From Argentina anserina (lineage: Eukaryota > Streptophyta > Magnoliopsida > Rosales > Rosaceae), in the NCBI RefSeq assembly GCF_933775445.1, contig NC_065875.1, positions 25,853,555 through 25,917,554 on the forward strand: a stretch of 64,000 nt of DNA, in the 5' to 3' direction. Shown piece after piece: positions 36,212 to 48,674 of this stretch. The notes beneath the pieces are model-generated. The model did not search any database. It saw only the letters and a list, made by a program, of their open reading frames with translations, and was not told the DNA's origin. The position numbers and the translations under genes are program-made. The first letter of the stretch is position 1, and each line of letters starts with the position of its first letter.

Positions 36212-38596
36212 ATGTCACCCTTCTTCCTGTTCTTCCTCTTCATCTTCACCCTCTCAACCCCACCGCCGTCCTCCGCCCAACGAAACCTCACATCCTTTTC
36301 CATCTCCGACTCCCCTTGGACCCCACTTGACAAGCTCACCCTCCTCTCCCCCAACTCCGCCTTCGCCGCTGGCTTCCTCCCCCTCCTCCCCTCATCCTCT
36401 TCCCTCTACAACTTCTCCATCTGGTTCAGCAACATCTCCGCCCCAAACACCGTAGTTTGGTCCACCACCGGCCCTCCTCTGGGCCCCGACGCCACTCTCT
36501 CCATCACCTCCGCCGGCCTCCTCCGCCTCTCCAACTCCTCCTCCGGCGAAAACCTCTTCCCGGGAACCCCCTCCACCGCAAAAAACACTACCCAGCTCAA
36601 GCTCCGTAACGACGGAAACCTCATCTACGGCGACTGGCAGAGCTTCTCTTTCCCGACTGACACTGCTTTACCTAACCAATCCTTGAGCGGGAACTTCACC
36701 CTTGTCTCCAAAAACCGCAAGTTCAGCTTCATCAACTCCACCCAGCTCGTCTTCAACTTCACCGAGCAGTACCAGGACCTCACCGACGCCTTCCTTAGCT
36801 TCGACTCCTCCGGCCAAATGAAGCAGGCAAACGGCAAGTCGTTTATCGTCTCCGACTTTGGTCTCAACAACTCACGCCGGCTCACCCTCGACAACGACGG
36901 AAACCTCCGCATTTACAGCTTCGATCCCACCATCTCAACCTGGAAAATCGTCTGGCAGTCAGGCTACGAGCTCTGTCAGGTGCACGGCGCGTGCGGGCCC
37001 AACGCCATCTGCGTCAGCGACGGGTCTAGCTCGAGCTACTACTGCGTCTGCCCGCCGGGGTTTCAGCCGGTACCAAACGGAGCCATAGAGGACCAAGGCT
37101 GCGAGAGGAAGATCCCACTTGCTAAAAAGACCAAGTTTCTCCAACTCGATTACGTCAACTTTACCGGCGGGTCAAACCAGACCAATTGGCCCGCAACTAA
37201 CTTTAGTCAATGCCAATCAAGGTGTCTAAACAGAGACAACTGTTTAGGGTTTATGTTCAAATACGACGGCCAAGGCTTCTGTGTGTTGCAGCTGGACCGG
37301 TTGCTATACGGGTACTGGTCACCGGGAACCGAAAGAGCTATGTTTCTCCGGGTGGACGGAGCCGAAACCGATAAGTCGAATTTTACAGGAATGACGGAGC
37401 TGCTAGAGACGACGTGTCCGGTTGAGATCAGTCTCCCCCTGCCGCCGCAAGAGTCGAACGCCACCACCAGGAACATAGTGATTATCTGTACACTTTTTGC
37501 TGCTGAGTTGATTTCCGGGGTGCTGTTCTTCTGGGCTTTTATCAAGAAGTATATAAAGTATAGAGACATGGCTCGGACGCTTGGGCTTGAGTTTCTCCCG
37601 GCCGGCGGGCCGAAGAGGTTTTCGTACGCCGAGCTGAAGGCAGCGACTAAGGACTTCTCCAATCTGATCGGAAGAGGTGGGTTTGGCGATGTTTATAGAG
37701 GAGAGCTGACGGATCAGAGGGTGGTGGCGGTAAAGTGTTTGAAACACGTGGCCGGCGGCGATGCCGAGTTTTGGGCGGAGGTGACGATTATTGCGCGGAT
37801 GCACCACCTCAATTTGGTCAGGTTGTGGGGCTTCTGCGCGGAGAAAGGTCAGAGGATCCTAGTTTATGAGTATGTCCCGAATGGGTCCCTAGACAATTAC
37901 CTTTTCAAACCGGGTCGGGTTTTGGCTACGGATCAGGAATCGGATAACGGAGCCCCGGTGGAGGATGAGAAACCGATTCTTGATTGGGGGATAAGGTACC
38001 GAATCGCATTAGGCGTGGCGAGATCGATTGCTTACTTGCACGAAGAGTGTCTAGAATGGGTGTTGCATTGTGATATTAAGCCGGAAAATATACTACTCGG
38101 CGACGACTTTTGCCCGAAAATATCGGATTTCGGGTTGGCGAAGTTGAAGAAGAAGGAGGACATGGTAACCATATCTCGGATGCAAGGGACTCGAGGGTAC
38201 ATGGCGCCGGAGTGGGTCAAGATGGACCCGATCACACCCAAGGCTGACGTGTACAGCTTTGGAATGGTCTTGCTGGAGCTTGTGACCGGGGTGCGGAACA
38301 ATGATGTTCAAGGGTCCATGATGGAGAGCGAGGATTGGTATTTCCCGAGATGGGCGTTTGAGAAGGTGTTTAAGGAGATGAATGTGGAGGATATCTTGGA
38401 CCGTCATATCAAGCATTGTTACGATAGCAGGACGAATTTTGATGCGGTGAACCGAATGGTGAAGACGGCAATGTGGTGCCTTCAAGACCGGCCAGAGATG
38501 AGGCCGTCAATGGGCAAAGTGGCTAAGATGCTGGAAGGGACTGTGGATATCACCGAACCTAAGAAGCCCACCATATTTTTCCTCAGTGATGACTAG
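36212..38596 (+). CDS. G-type lectin S-receptor-like Ser/Thr kinase
   Basis: Intronless gene for 794 aa; the ATG at 36212 gives a clean signal peptide (about residues 1-23, FFLFFLFIFTLST) and an upstream in-frame GTG is not needed. Order: B-lectin domain (about 25-150), an S-locus/EGF-like cysteine region (CQVHGACGPNAICV ... CVCPPGFQP, about 253-295), a PAN-like region (about 320-400), a membrane helix (about 421-445), and a kinase (about 481-770). Kinase motifs: GRGGFGDVYRG, VAVK, HCDIKPENILL, SDFGLAK, GTRGYMAPEW. The catalytic loop reads HCD rather than HRD, so it is a non-RD kinase, a type common among immune receptors. Many N-glycosylation sites lie outside. It is a plasma-membrane receptor; the ligand is unknown. 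The 5' third is strongly C-rich in codon use. Confidence 0.94.
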   Translation: MSPFFLFFLFIFTLSTPPPSSAQRNLTSFSISDSPWTPLDKLTLLSPNSAFAAGFLPLLPSSSSLYNFSIWFSNISAPNTVVWSTTGPPLGPDATLSITSAGLLRLSNSSSGENLFPGTPSTAKNTTQLKLRNDGNLIYGDWQSFSFPTDTALPNQSLSGNFTLVSKNRKFSFINSTQLVFNFTEQYQDLTDAFLSFDSSGQMKQANGKSFIVSDFGLNNSRRLTLDNDGNLRIYSFDPTISTWKIVWQSGYELCQVHGACGPNAICVSDGSSSSYYCVCPPGFQPVPNGAIEDQGCERKIPLAKKTKFLQLDYVNFTGGSNQTNWPATNFSQCQSRCLNRDNCLGFMFKYDGQGFCVLQLDRLLYGYWSPGTERAMFLRVDGAETDKSNFTGMTELLETTCPVEISLPLPPQESNATTRNIVIICTLFAAELISGVLFFWAFIKKYIKYRDMARTLGLEFLPAGGPKRFSYAELKAATKDFSNLIGRGGFGDVYRGELTDQRVVAVKCLKHVAGGDAEFWAEVTIIARMHHLNLVRLWGFCAEKGQRILVYEYVPNGSLDNYLFKPGRVLATDQESDNGAPVEDEKPILDWGIRYRIALGVARSIAYLHEECLEWVLHCDIKPENILLGDDFCPKISDFGLAKLKKKEDMVTISRMQGTRGYMAPEWVKMDPITPKADVYSFGMVLLELVTGVRNNDVQGSMMESEDWYFPRWAFEKVFKEMNVEDILDRHIKHCYDSRTNFDAVNRMVKTAMWCLQDRPEMRPSMGKVAKMLEGTVDITEPKKPTIFFLSDD

Positions 38597-40427
38597 CAAG
38601 GCCTGTCGTCTAAATAATGTGGGTATATTACGTAGTTGATGGCGGCCGTCACATTTTTCTTTGTAGAAGCTTTTGGTCAATACATTAAAGAAATTAGGTG
38701 TGCGTTATCTTGTAATTGTGCCATTGGAATAATGCTCATGCAATCAAAAAAAGAAATGTATTCTGCTGCCAATTAAGGAATGAAACTACCAACTTGCTAG
38801 TATTATCACTATTATGTGTCCAAGTACACCGTCACAAACTAAGTAAAGAATCACATAGATATTAGGAGACGTTATGACTGAAAAACTCTAGAATTTAAGT
38901 TTTTTTTTTTAGAAAAAGAATTATATATTTCACCATAATAAAATTACAATATATTCTTTATTTGGTGGTGAAACTACATTCCCCACACTCTGCCCGACCT
39001 ATACTAGTAGTCAGAAGAATATCGCAAGAAATAATAAACATAAGTTAAGAATGCCAAATCTCGAACCAAACAAAACGATTGCATAAGTAGTCGATACATA
39101 CTTGCCACCAATCTCAAGAAGAAAACGCTCTAATAATATTACATACCAAAACATCCGGCATATTTGCAAAGGCAATCTTTCCCATTACATTACATTAACA
39201 CCCATAATGAATCGACTATTATAACAGTCTTTGGTGATGACATGCACCAAAATGACACACCTAACGACCCTACCGACAACCCTAAACCCTCAAAGAAGGA
39301 ACTGAAGAAACCCTAAACCCTTAAAAGAGGGACTAAAAAAATGAAAATAAAAAAACCTAAAAAGGAAAATTTGACTAGGGTCAAAAAGACCCTAGCCCAC
39401 CTAATATGACCCAACCCAGGCCCACCATTTTGGACCAATAGAGAATAGACGCCCCAAATCATAGTCGTCACACCATCGCCTTTGACCTCATGTAGCCATC
39501 CCGTTGACGATGCCGGACGCCACCAGAAACGGCCTCCTGGAACTGTAGCAAAGGTCAAACACACCACCTTCAGTAATCAAACAAGCACTGCGGCAACAAT
39601 ATCCGATCAGATTCATGAAGAATCCTAACCAACTGTCGTCACACCACTTCCCCCTTCCCCTCTCTCAAATCACCATGTGCTCCACATCCCTAATTGTCAC
39701 AAAATACGGCCAACATCACAAAGCAACACCATAATCGCTGCCAAGATCCAACCCTTGCAAATGAAAAAGACATAAACCATGCGATATCCCGATTGCAACA
39801 CAGACATGCCGCGCTCTATTTATCCTCTTTCCACAACCACCAAGCAAGACCACCATCTGACATGCTGAAAACTCTCGTTCGACAGTGGCATCAGCGACGC
39901 ACCGTCGAACAGAGACAAATTTTTTTTAGAGAAACCCATGTGATCCAGTTTTCTCAGAGCATTGATGGCCGTGTTTTTTTTACTTTAATACAAGATAACA
40001 TGATAAGGATGATGCCGATTATAATAGGTAAATTTGAACTCGATCGACTCTTCCCCAATGTTGATTATTATAGAACAATTTGTACAAAGGTCAACTAGAT
40101 TACAATGAATATAGTATTGTAGATGAAAGGGATATATAAAATAGATTCCTATGGTAACATACTATGATACTAACATCAAATAATAAGTTAATAACCATAT
40201 GGGCATATGGTACATGAATCAAGTATATTTCACATGCGACATGTCGTATGGTATGCAGTGTCAGAGGGGGACTAAACTAAAAGGATTGAACCTGAGAAAA
40301 AACCTATCAGAGAAGAAAAGCAGTGTCTTCATTCTTTCATTCATTCATTGTTTCCGTCCGATCAAAATTCAGAGATGAATAATCTCCGATTCCGATAGAG
40401 ATAGCATTGAACCTCTCTCAGGTCTTC
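38597..40427. other. Intergenic, possible retroelement debris
   Basis: After the kinase 3' UTR the DNA is AT-rich. At 39240-39680 it becomes C-rich; the minus strand has an 84-codon open frame (39313-39567, with GGRFWWRPASSTGW) that looks like a non-LTR retroelement fragment, though I cannot name it. Two short ACCCTAAACCC telomere-like phrases occur near 39280-39320. A 134-codon plus-strand frame (39694-40098) has no gene-like features. No gene is called. Confidence 0.4.
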
Positions 40428-43400
40428 ATGGCGCTGAGATCCGGCCGCCGGAAACTCTCCTACGAGATTCTGAGCGGAAACAGCTCCGTCCAAGATGATG
40501 AAGAAGAAGCCGCAGCAGCCGGAGGAATCTTCTACCGATCCAACTCAGATCCAATCCGATCTCACGCCGCCGCCACGCCGCGAAGAAAACGCAGGAAGAA
40601 GAAGCGATCCGCCATCCCCAACAGCTCCATACCGGAGAGCGCCACCGCCGACGAAAACGGATTGGAATTCAATTTCAGCCAGACGGTGCTGTGCTCCGTC
40701 GCCGACCAGAGCAGTTTCGCCGCCGCGGAATTGAGGCAGAGGACTGTCAATGCCGGCGCCGGAGGAGCAAGTTCCGACGAAACGGCGCCGTCTGGTGGTG
40801 GTTTTATGGAAGGTGAGGCGAATGCCGAGGAGGACAGCGCCGTCGAGTTGTCCACGGCGGCTCCGGTGGCTAAGCCGAACGGGAATTTGGTTACGAAGTT
40901 GAAGACGGCGGAGTCGTTGGATTGGCAGCGAGTCATGGCCGAAGATCCGAATTGTGAGTCTTTATAAACAACAATGCAATGTGAATGTGTGAATGTTCAT
41001 CTCTGTTTCTTATAAATTTGTGATTTTGTTATGTATAATTTTTTTGTGGTCAGATATGTGTTCAGTGGACAAGTCTCCACTGAAGTACTTCATGGAAGAA
41101 ATGTCGAATGGGAATTCATTAAGGAGCACAACAACACTTGGCAATGAGAAAGAAAGAGAGAGGGTTTACGACACTATTTTTCGCTTACCTTGGAGATGCG
41201 AATTGGTAAATTTCAGCAGCTATGATCCCATTAGAATAACAAATGTGTGTGTGAAAGTCTGATTTTGGAGTGTGGCTAATGACTGTAATTTTGTTGCAGC
41301 TGATAGATGTTGGAATTTTCGTGTGTTTTGATTCGTTTCTGTCGTTGTTGACTATCATGCCGACGAGAATTTTGATGACCCTTTGGAGGCTTGTGCATAC
41401 AAGGTTGGTATTTTTCTTGCTTCAGTCTTGTAATAGACTTGGGTGCTGTTGTTTTTGAAGCATTGTTATGAGTTTAGTTTTCATTATGCTCTTGGGCCTG
41501 TTTCGTGGGTCATTAACGAATAACAATATAACATTTATGAAATTTACAACCAAATACTAACCATACTTCTGGGCAGGCAGTTTAAGAGGCCATCTCCAGC
41601 AGAGCTGTCTGATTTTGGGTGTTTCACAATAATGGCTTGTGGTGTCATTCTTTTGGAGCAAACAGGTTCGTAAGTTTTTTTCATGCTTTTTCCAAAATAG
41701 TGTTAAAATTTCATGTAACATCCAATTAACTAGTGTGCTGGAATTATTTGATCCCAATACCAATCCACATCAATTCAAATTTTTTTACTGGTTTTAATAT
41801 ATTCATTTGGTTGTTTCAGATATCAGCTTAATATATCACATGATTCGTGGTCAAGGAACAATCAAACTGTATGTTGTGTATAATGTGTTGGAGGTAATAT
41901 AGATTATCAGCATATGATCTTTTTAATGTTATACGCTTGTTGAGTTCTTTTCCCTCTTCAGAAGTTTAGAATTTTTTGTACTCGATCCTTTTAGAAGGCA
42001 GAAGGCAGAAGGCAGAAGTAAATTATAACTCAGATAGTTTTTGAACATCACTATTGGGCTATATACAGCAGTGTCTATACTCGATTACTTTCTTTATTCT
42101 TCTCAATTAGGAGTTACAGGAAGAAAAATAAAGGAAAAAACGAAAATTTGTCAAAACGAATTGTACACTGACTATTGAAAGGTTATTACCATAACCAAGG
42201 GTCAAACGTCTAGCTTAATGTAATATGCTGCCTATCTCACTCATTCATGTAGAATGGTTCAATTATAATGAACAAGACAATGGGTGGTTGCTGAGTTGCT
42301 CTAATACCAGTTTATCAGTTTCATATGTTGTGAATTACTTTGTTACAGTTTCCTGACACTCATTTATCACTGATTTTTGCCTCTCCATACAGATATTTGA
42401 CAAACTATGTCAGAGTTTTAATGGAGATGTATTGCAAACTCTATTCAATTCAGCAGACGGACTTGCTAGTTGCCCAACCGAAAACATGGGATTTTGGATT
42501 TGGAGATTTACTTGCGACCAAGCTTTAGCCGTGACTGCCTCAAATATCCTTTCTTTGAATTTTTAAGATTTTTGTTCTATCATTTTCCATTTCATGTCAT
42601 TGGGATCCTTGACTCTGCGTACTTCTTCATTCATTTATCCTCTTAGCTCAGGCAATTACTTTGTCAACCTGCATCGTTGCTCACAATAATGCCTTGTTCG
42701 CTTTGCTGGTGTCCAATAACTTTGCTGAGATAAAAAGCAATGTGTTTAAGCGATATAGTAAGGAAAACATTCACAGTCTTGTATACTTTGGTGAGTTTAC
42801 TTATATCATTATTGTTTTATAGCCTCTATATGAATTAAACTAGATGTGGTTCCGTGTCCTGTGAATTGAATTAGATTAGTCTGTTCAGATGGTCTTAAAC
42901 TCTTCTGATTTTATTTAAATTTTATTTTTTACTTGTGGCCAGATTCAATAGAGAGATTCCACATTTCTGCTTTTATCATATTCATCCTAGCTCAAAATAT
43001 TCTGGAGGCTGAGGGTCCCTGGTTTGAAAATTTTATTTTTGTAAGTTTCTCCAATCACTTCTGTGGGAAATTATTCTCTCTTTGAAAGAAACTTTATTCT
43101 ACCCCAGGAAACATCTGATGCCAAAGTGACTGAACATTTGGATTTTGCAGAATGCTGGGTTGGTATTTATCTGTGAAATTATTGTTGATATTGTAAAGCA
43201 CTCGTTCATTGCTAAGTTCAATGACATAAAGCCCATCGCATACTCTGAGTTTCTCGAAGACCTATGCAAGCAGGTACTGTTTTATTCAAAGTGTGACCAG
43301 CTTTCTATATCAGTTTAAATCAGTTCAGCAAAATTTAGTATGCTTAGATAATACAGTATACCAATGAGTGCAGAGGAATACAGTTTTTTTTTTTGGTTAA

Positions 43401-44635
43401 AAGAGGATACGGTATGTACCTGTACAGACAGAGTTTATCAGTCTGCAGTGTCACACTGCAACACTGCTTAGTCTAGGCGTAGTGTGGATGTAAGCTGACT
43501 TAGCTTGAAAGCCTAGGTCAATCCATATTTTGTATGCTGAAGTACGAATAATGTGGCCACAAATGTCTAAATGTCTTACTATATGTATACTCGAGTCTAA
43601 TTGGTTCTCTGCTTCACAAATAAGCTTTGTGGTTGAGCCTTAATATGCATCCTTCTTGGTAAGAGTTTGGGGGGTTTGAGGATAAGGTTTGATAGGTTCG
43701 AAATTCTAAATTTCAGTTAAGTATCAATCTCTGTCTGGGCAGAAGTACTTTAGCTTCACAGCACTTCCATTGATAGCAAATGCACATACATGAAAGCATG
43801 CACATATTTGCTTTTACACTTGAGATTGTTTTGTTGCTGCTCAGTGAACCATTTACAAACCTATTTTAAGGATCATCACTACATAAAACAACTAGTCAAC
43901 TAGTATTATCTTCATTCTGGCGGTATTTGTTGTTCAGAAAACTGACCTTTTTCTTATTTTCTCCTTAGACATTAAATATTCAACCAGAGGCTGCAAAGAA
44001 AAATCTGACATTTATTCCTATAGCACCTGCCTGTGTGGTAAGCTACTAGTATTAATTGTCTCCAATTTCCTTGTTTCAAGACAATGCTAAACTTTATATG
44101 GTTGATAACATCTATATGTATATCTGTAAACCATTTTTATGAGTCAATAGGGCATTTAACATTGCATTCAAAGTCGTTGCTCAATTACTTAACTTGAAAA
44201 AAGCTGTATTAAAAAGTTCTATACTTGCTGACTATATCCCATGTTCGGATCTTATACTGATATTACAAATGCAATCACTGTTTGCACTCCATCTTGATGA
44301 GAATCACGAACAGGCTTCTAAAATGGAGTTTTCTTGAAAATATTAAAGTTTTCAATTCTGCTTGTCACTATTAACGGTTATTAGAAAATATACCATAATT
44401 CTTATCGGTATTGTCCTCCTTGTTTTAGGTCATCCGAGTGCTTACTCCAGTATATGCCGCACACCTTCCGCACAGTCCCCTACCATGGAAACTCTTCTGG
44501 ATTCTTATCCTCTTTGCAATGACCTATGTTATGCTAACAAGCCTCAAGGTGTTGGTAGGCATGGGACTCCAGAAACACGCCAGTTGGTACGTCAACAGAT
44601 GCAAAAGGAGGAAACATCATCTACATTATGATTAG
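40428..44635 (+). CDS. POD1: TAPT1-family membrane protein, POD1 homologue
   Basis: Eleven exons: 40428-40953, 41054-41205, 41300-41403, 41577-41665, 41820-41893, 42393-42543, 42623-42790, 42943-43040, 43151-43273, 43969-44037, 44429-44635, giving 586 aa. The start MALRSGRRKLSYEIL suits plant POLLEN DEFECTIVE IN GUIDANCE 1. The N-terminal 175 residues are low-complexity with a basic RRKRRKKKR patch. The TAPT1 domain follows, with about six to eight membrane segments (LLTIMPTRILMTLW, ILHSFILLAQAITL, FWILILFAMTYVML) and the conserved SNNFAEIKSNVFKRYSKENI loop. POD1 acts in the ER lumen/membrane with calreticulin-type chaperones and is needed for pollen-tube guidance and embryo patterning. Intron 6 is a U12-type AT-AC intron; without recognising it the frame breaks. 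Tail ends RCKRRKHHLHYD. Confidence 0.94.
42544..42622 (+). other. U12-type AT-AC intron in the POD1 homologue
   Basis: The 79-nt intron starts ATATCCTTTC at 42544, has branch element ATCCTTGAC at 42605-42613 and ends in AC at 42621-42622. All three match minor-spliceosome AT-AC introns. Removing it joins TCA A|TT CTT CAT and restores the conserved membrane segment ASILHSFILLAQAITL. No GT-AG pair does this. Confidence 0.95.
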
Positions 44636-45336
44636 TTCAATAAGCAAAGCACATTTCTTTTCCACATCAGGTTCAGGTTCAGGTTCAGCTGAAACATTTG
44701 TTCGAGAAACCTCAACCAACCAAGTTAAAAGTTGAGGTTGCCGAAATTATGAGTTAGACCAACAAAGGAGAGTGCAGTGCATAGATAGTGTCTCAGGAAA
44801 AGCATAAGCTAGAGAAACCCATTATTGGTACTCATTTTGGCTAGAAAATCTAACTATCCAATTTTGATAGGAAAAAGGTTACCTGATACTCAGAACAATG
44901 TGTATAACAAATGTAGTTTCATTATTCTTCTCTTTACATAAGAATCAACCATATATCATACATTATATTTAAAAAAAAACATATATCATAGAATTGCGAT
45001 CAACGCAGAGATTAGTTTTTACCTATCAAATTCAGATTATGATTTATTTATTTTTTTGTGAGAAAGAAATTCAGATTATGATGTTCGTCTAACATGATCT
45101 TGGAGTAATTTCTTTAGCAAAATCGAAAGAAATTCAAAATAACTTTTAGAAAATCTAGGCTACATAAGTCAAATTCCATCAGAGGCGTGTTGAAATATTT
45201 GACCAACATTCCATGAACCAAGATTTTTTCCTGTAAATGAAGCATGTGATTATTTCGATAAACAAAAAATTAATAACAAGTTAACAATAATTAAAATCGA
45301 AACAGAAAAAGATAAATAGACAAAGAGAAAACACCG
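44636..45336. other. Intergenic, no gene seen
   Basis: 3' UTR of the POD1 homologue, then AT-rich DNA with A and T runs. Nothing further is recognised. Confidence 0.55.
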
Positions 45337-45750
45337 AAAATCCCGCTTATTTCGGCGGGAAAAAGAGGATTGACCACTACTTTATTCCACTCACCCCAAA
45401 GAAAATCCCACTCACCCCATTACTTTATTCATTTATTGTCTGCAAGAAGTAGCTAAATTTCCACACCGTCCGATCACGTTTGAGTTTAATCAGACGGTGA
45501 TGAGGCACTAAGCTTCCCGCGAGAGAAATTGGAGACAGCTCTTTGTGAATAATTGGGTTTCTCTCTCTCTCCCTTAATATAACTTTACTGTGACTACTCA
45601 AATCTCTTGTCACTTCTTTCTCTCATCTTTTCTTTTCCTACTTTGCTTACTACTCTACCCTTCTGGACTTTTTTGCCAAATTTTTCACCTTTACTCTGTT
45701 GTTAAATCAAGCACTGCAATTGAGTCAGACCCAGTTCATTAGTCAATTCA
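45337..45750 (+). promoter_or_regulatory. PLATZ gene promoter/leader with an E2F-like site
   Basis: GCGGGAAA at 45355-45362 matches E2F on the minus strand (TTTCCCGC), and an inverted CCCGC lies 12 bp upstream. The 200 bp before the ATG are CT-rich and leader-like. E2F control is a weak inference from one site. Confidence 0.35.
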
Positions 45751-47570
45751 ATGGTGGTAAGAACTTGGATGTTTGGTTTTTTGATTGGATGAAGTTTCAA
45801 TGGGTTCTGTGCAGCAGTTTTGGTTTATGGTTTGATGTAGAAATGATCAATTTTGGATCTTTGATTATGGGTTTTGTATGTTTGATTGGATGGTTTTGAG
45901 TTGGGATGGTGTAATTTGGAAGTGGATTGATGAATTGGTAAGAGTGGGAATGTCTCAAGATTGTGTTTGTGAAAGGTTCCTTGGATTCTGTCCATGAATT
46001 TTACTTAAAGCTGATAAAAGTTGTGATTTTTGATTGTGGGCTTTGTGTTTCTTCAAGCTGACAATCAAAATTGAATCTTGAATTGGTGATGAAATACTGA
46101 TTGAGTGATTGATTTAGTAGCGCTGTTTATTGTGTGGAATGTTCTTGATTTTTGAAGTGGATGCGTTGGTTGTGTACTTTTGTAGGGAAGCTGTGATCTT
46201 TCTAAAAAGACAAAGAAAACAGATTGGCTTAATACCCTTTTGCATAGCAAGTTCTTCGGTTCCTGTGGTGTTCATCAAGATCTGCGCAAAAATGAGAAGA
46301 ATGTCTTTTGCATTGACTGTGGTTGCCGGCTATGTAGGCACTGTATGAAAGCTCATTGTCGCCATTCAAAGCTTCAAATCTGCAAGTATGTATATCATGA
46401 TGTAATTCGCCTTCAAGAAGTCCAGAAGCATGTCGATTGTGCTAGAATTCAGGTCTGTCTCCAGCTCATTAATTTCAATAATGGGCTTCCTATCTAGTTT
46501 GTGATTTGCATATTAGATGAAAATGCATCTGGTCTGTTGTTAATTGTGTCTGTTTCATTGTCTCCAGTCAATAACTGTCCCTAGTAATCACTTTCTATCT
46601 ATAGTCATCAGCTTAGTTGGACTATGATTTTTTGATGTGGCTGTTTGGTGAAGTTTTCCACCCTCTTTTTTCATCATATCATCAATCACAGATATGCTTG
46701 CATAAATTTGAGTTCTTAAATCGAATTCAGGGTGTTGTGATCGTAAACCATGTAATTGAATTCTCAGTTCTCTCAGTTAAGTTTTCCTGTTGGACTTTTC
46801 GGACTAAGGAAACATGGTGTCATGCTCCAATTAATAATACTATTAAATAGTAACAACTGGTTATGCTCATTCAGTTTGCCGGAGTGATCAATTTATCAAC
46901 TCTGTATATCTTATGGAGTTGCTCATGCCCTTAGGTGCAAGCCTAGTGTGTACTTGCTTGATCAAAATCACATAATTATATTGTCATGATCAGTTTCTGG
47001 CTTTTTTTTTTCTTTTCTCAGGTTTTTTGTTCTTCCCTCGATAAATTTGAGTGTTCTTATCTCAAATTGAGACAACTTGATGGTTTTGCAGACATATAAA
47101 ATCAATGGTGACAAAGCTGTGCATCTAAATCCCCGTCCAATGTCCAAGGATGCCAAACCATCAACAAAAGCAAAGTTTGGTTCTGCGTGTGATGTTTGTG
47201 GGAGATATCTACAAGACATGCCAAATCACTTCTGCTCCATTGCTTGTAAGGTAAATGGATCCCACATTTCAAACACTCATATACTTACATTGTTCATCAA
47301 TCTCAGTGATTGATTTGTGTGATTGTACTTTTCCAGGCCTCTGTAGAAACAGTGAAGCCTAAACACAAAAGTCACAATTACATTGCATTTGGAGTTCCGG
47401 AATGTGGGGACTTTTCCCCTCAGGCTAATAACTATTCGGAAACATATATGAGTGAAATGGAATCCTCTATCTCGTCTGAGGAGATGAATGCTTGGGTGAG
47501 TTCAACCCTAAAGCCAAGGAGGCATTTGCACAAGAGGAAAGGCATCCCTCACAGGTCTCCTTTCTGTTGA
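45751..47570 (+). CDS. PLATZ zinc-binding transcription factor
   Basis: Four coding exons: 45751-45756, 46186-46452, 47092-47250, 47337-47570, giving 221 aa. Exon 1 encodes only Met-Val before a GTAAG donor. The first zinc site has ligands about C29, H32, C44, C47, C52, C55, H59 and H62; the second is C124-x2-C127-x11-C139-x3-C143. These are the two PLATZ motifs, and the WLNTLLHSKFFGSC lead-in is also typical. PLATZ proteins are plant-specific nuclear proteins that bind A/T-rich DNA, often as repressors, with roles in seed, growth and stress. The C-terminal third is serine-rich and basic at the end (RRHLHKRKG). If the tiny exon is wrong, no other ATG in frame is near; the alternative Met inside exon 2 would lose the first zinc site. 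Confidence 0.88.
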
Positions 47571-48674
47571 TCCCCAAATGAGATCGATGATATTGTTTTT
47601 GCCCCATTTGTCTGCTTTACATTTTCGGTTTATATTCAACTATTAAAACCATAAAACCACAGCTACTGTATCATCCCCATATTTTTTCGTGTTAGTGTTT
47701 GAAGTTGTACAGCATAAGATTATACTCTATTCTTTCTTGTGCAAATGCCTGGATGTTTGTATGGCTAAATCTTTACATAATAAGATCGGAATACTTAATA
47801 ATTGAAATGTCCCTGGCACCGGAGCAATATAGAACTATAAACCTTTTCCAGCTACTTAGCTATGCATTGAGGGTCATATTCTTGATGGAAATGCATATCA
47901 GCCTTGTGTTTCATTCTTTGTTGTTGGCCGCCGGAGATTGATAGGTTTGCCACTATTGCCATGGCCCTCATGTTCCTCATGCCCCTGTCCACTTTAAATT
48001 ATGGCGACAATATTTTGTTAATGTGTTCTTATCGATTTGGGGGGCTCAGATATGTCATGCTATAACAAAGTGGTTGCTTATATTGTATACATGATGCACA
48101 TGGATGACCAACTCTTGCTCTTTTATATTTGTTTGGGATGATCATTACTCTTAACTATAGGCTAATAGATTTGCGGCTTCTCGATGTGAAGCGTAGTTGA
48201 TGCCCTCAAGTATTTAGCTTTGGTCCTTTTTTGGGTTAATTTTAGCATCGGTCCTTTTGCTTTTGCACCAACATTTTATAGGCTCAAAATCTAGGATTTT
48301 GATCTAGGTAGCCTACTTAGTTACATTGATGTGTAATTAGAATTATTGGAGTTAAAAGTAACAAACTTAAATTCGACCGAAATTAGATATCTAAATGATT
48401 TCTGATATGATCGTAATAAGATCATATGAAATTAGTGTGAGGAAGTGACTTCTGTTTAGAATGATTCAAAATAAAAGAAAAAAGAGTTGGAGTTGCTGAA
48501 TCGAAAAACGAGTTGGCCACTCTAAAGGCCAAAAGCAGCAACCAAACCGCGATCAGCGAATTTACCGCTGAGAGAAAATCCAAACATAAATCCAGGAAAT
48601 CAAGATCAACGTGAACAAAGTATTTACAGCTCCCCAAACCAAAACAAAATTACTGCCATTCATTCTGAATCCAA
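47571..48674. other. Intergenic, no gene seen
   Basis: 3' UTR of the PLATZ gene, then AT-rich DNA and the likely leader of the next gene. Frames present are short and unlike known proteins. Confidence 0.5.

Noticed and set aside
37403..38485. Long minus-strand frames opposite the lectin kinase
   Set aside because: They arise from GC-rich codons of the kinase on the other strand.
39280..39320. Telomere-like CCCTAAA phrases
   Set aside because: Only two short copies within C-rich DNA; not an interstitial telomere array.
39694..40098. 134-codon plus-strand frame
   Set aside because: Low similarity to any family I know and located in retroelement-like debris; not called as a gene.
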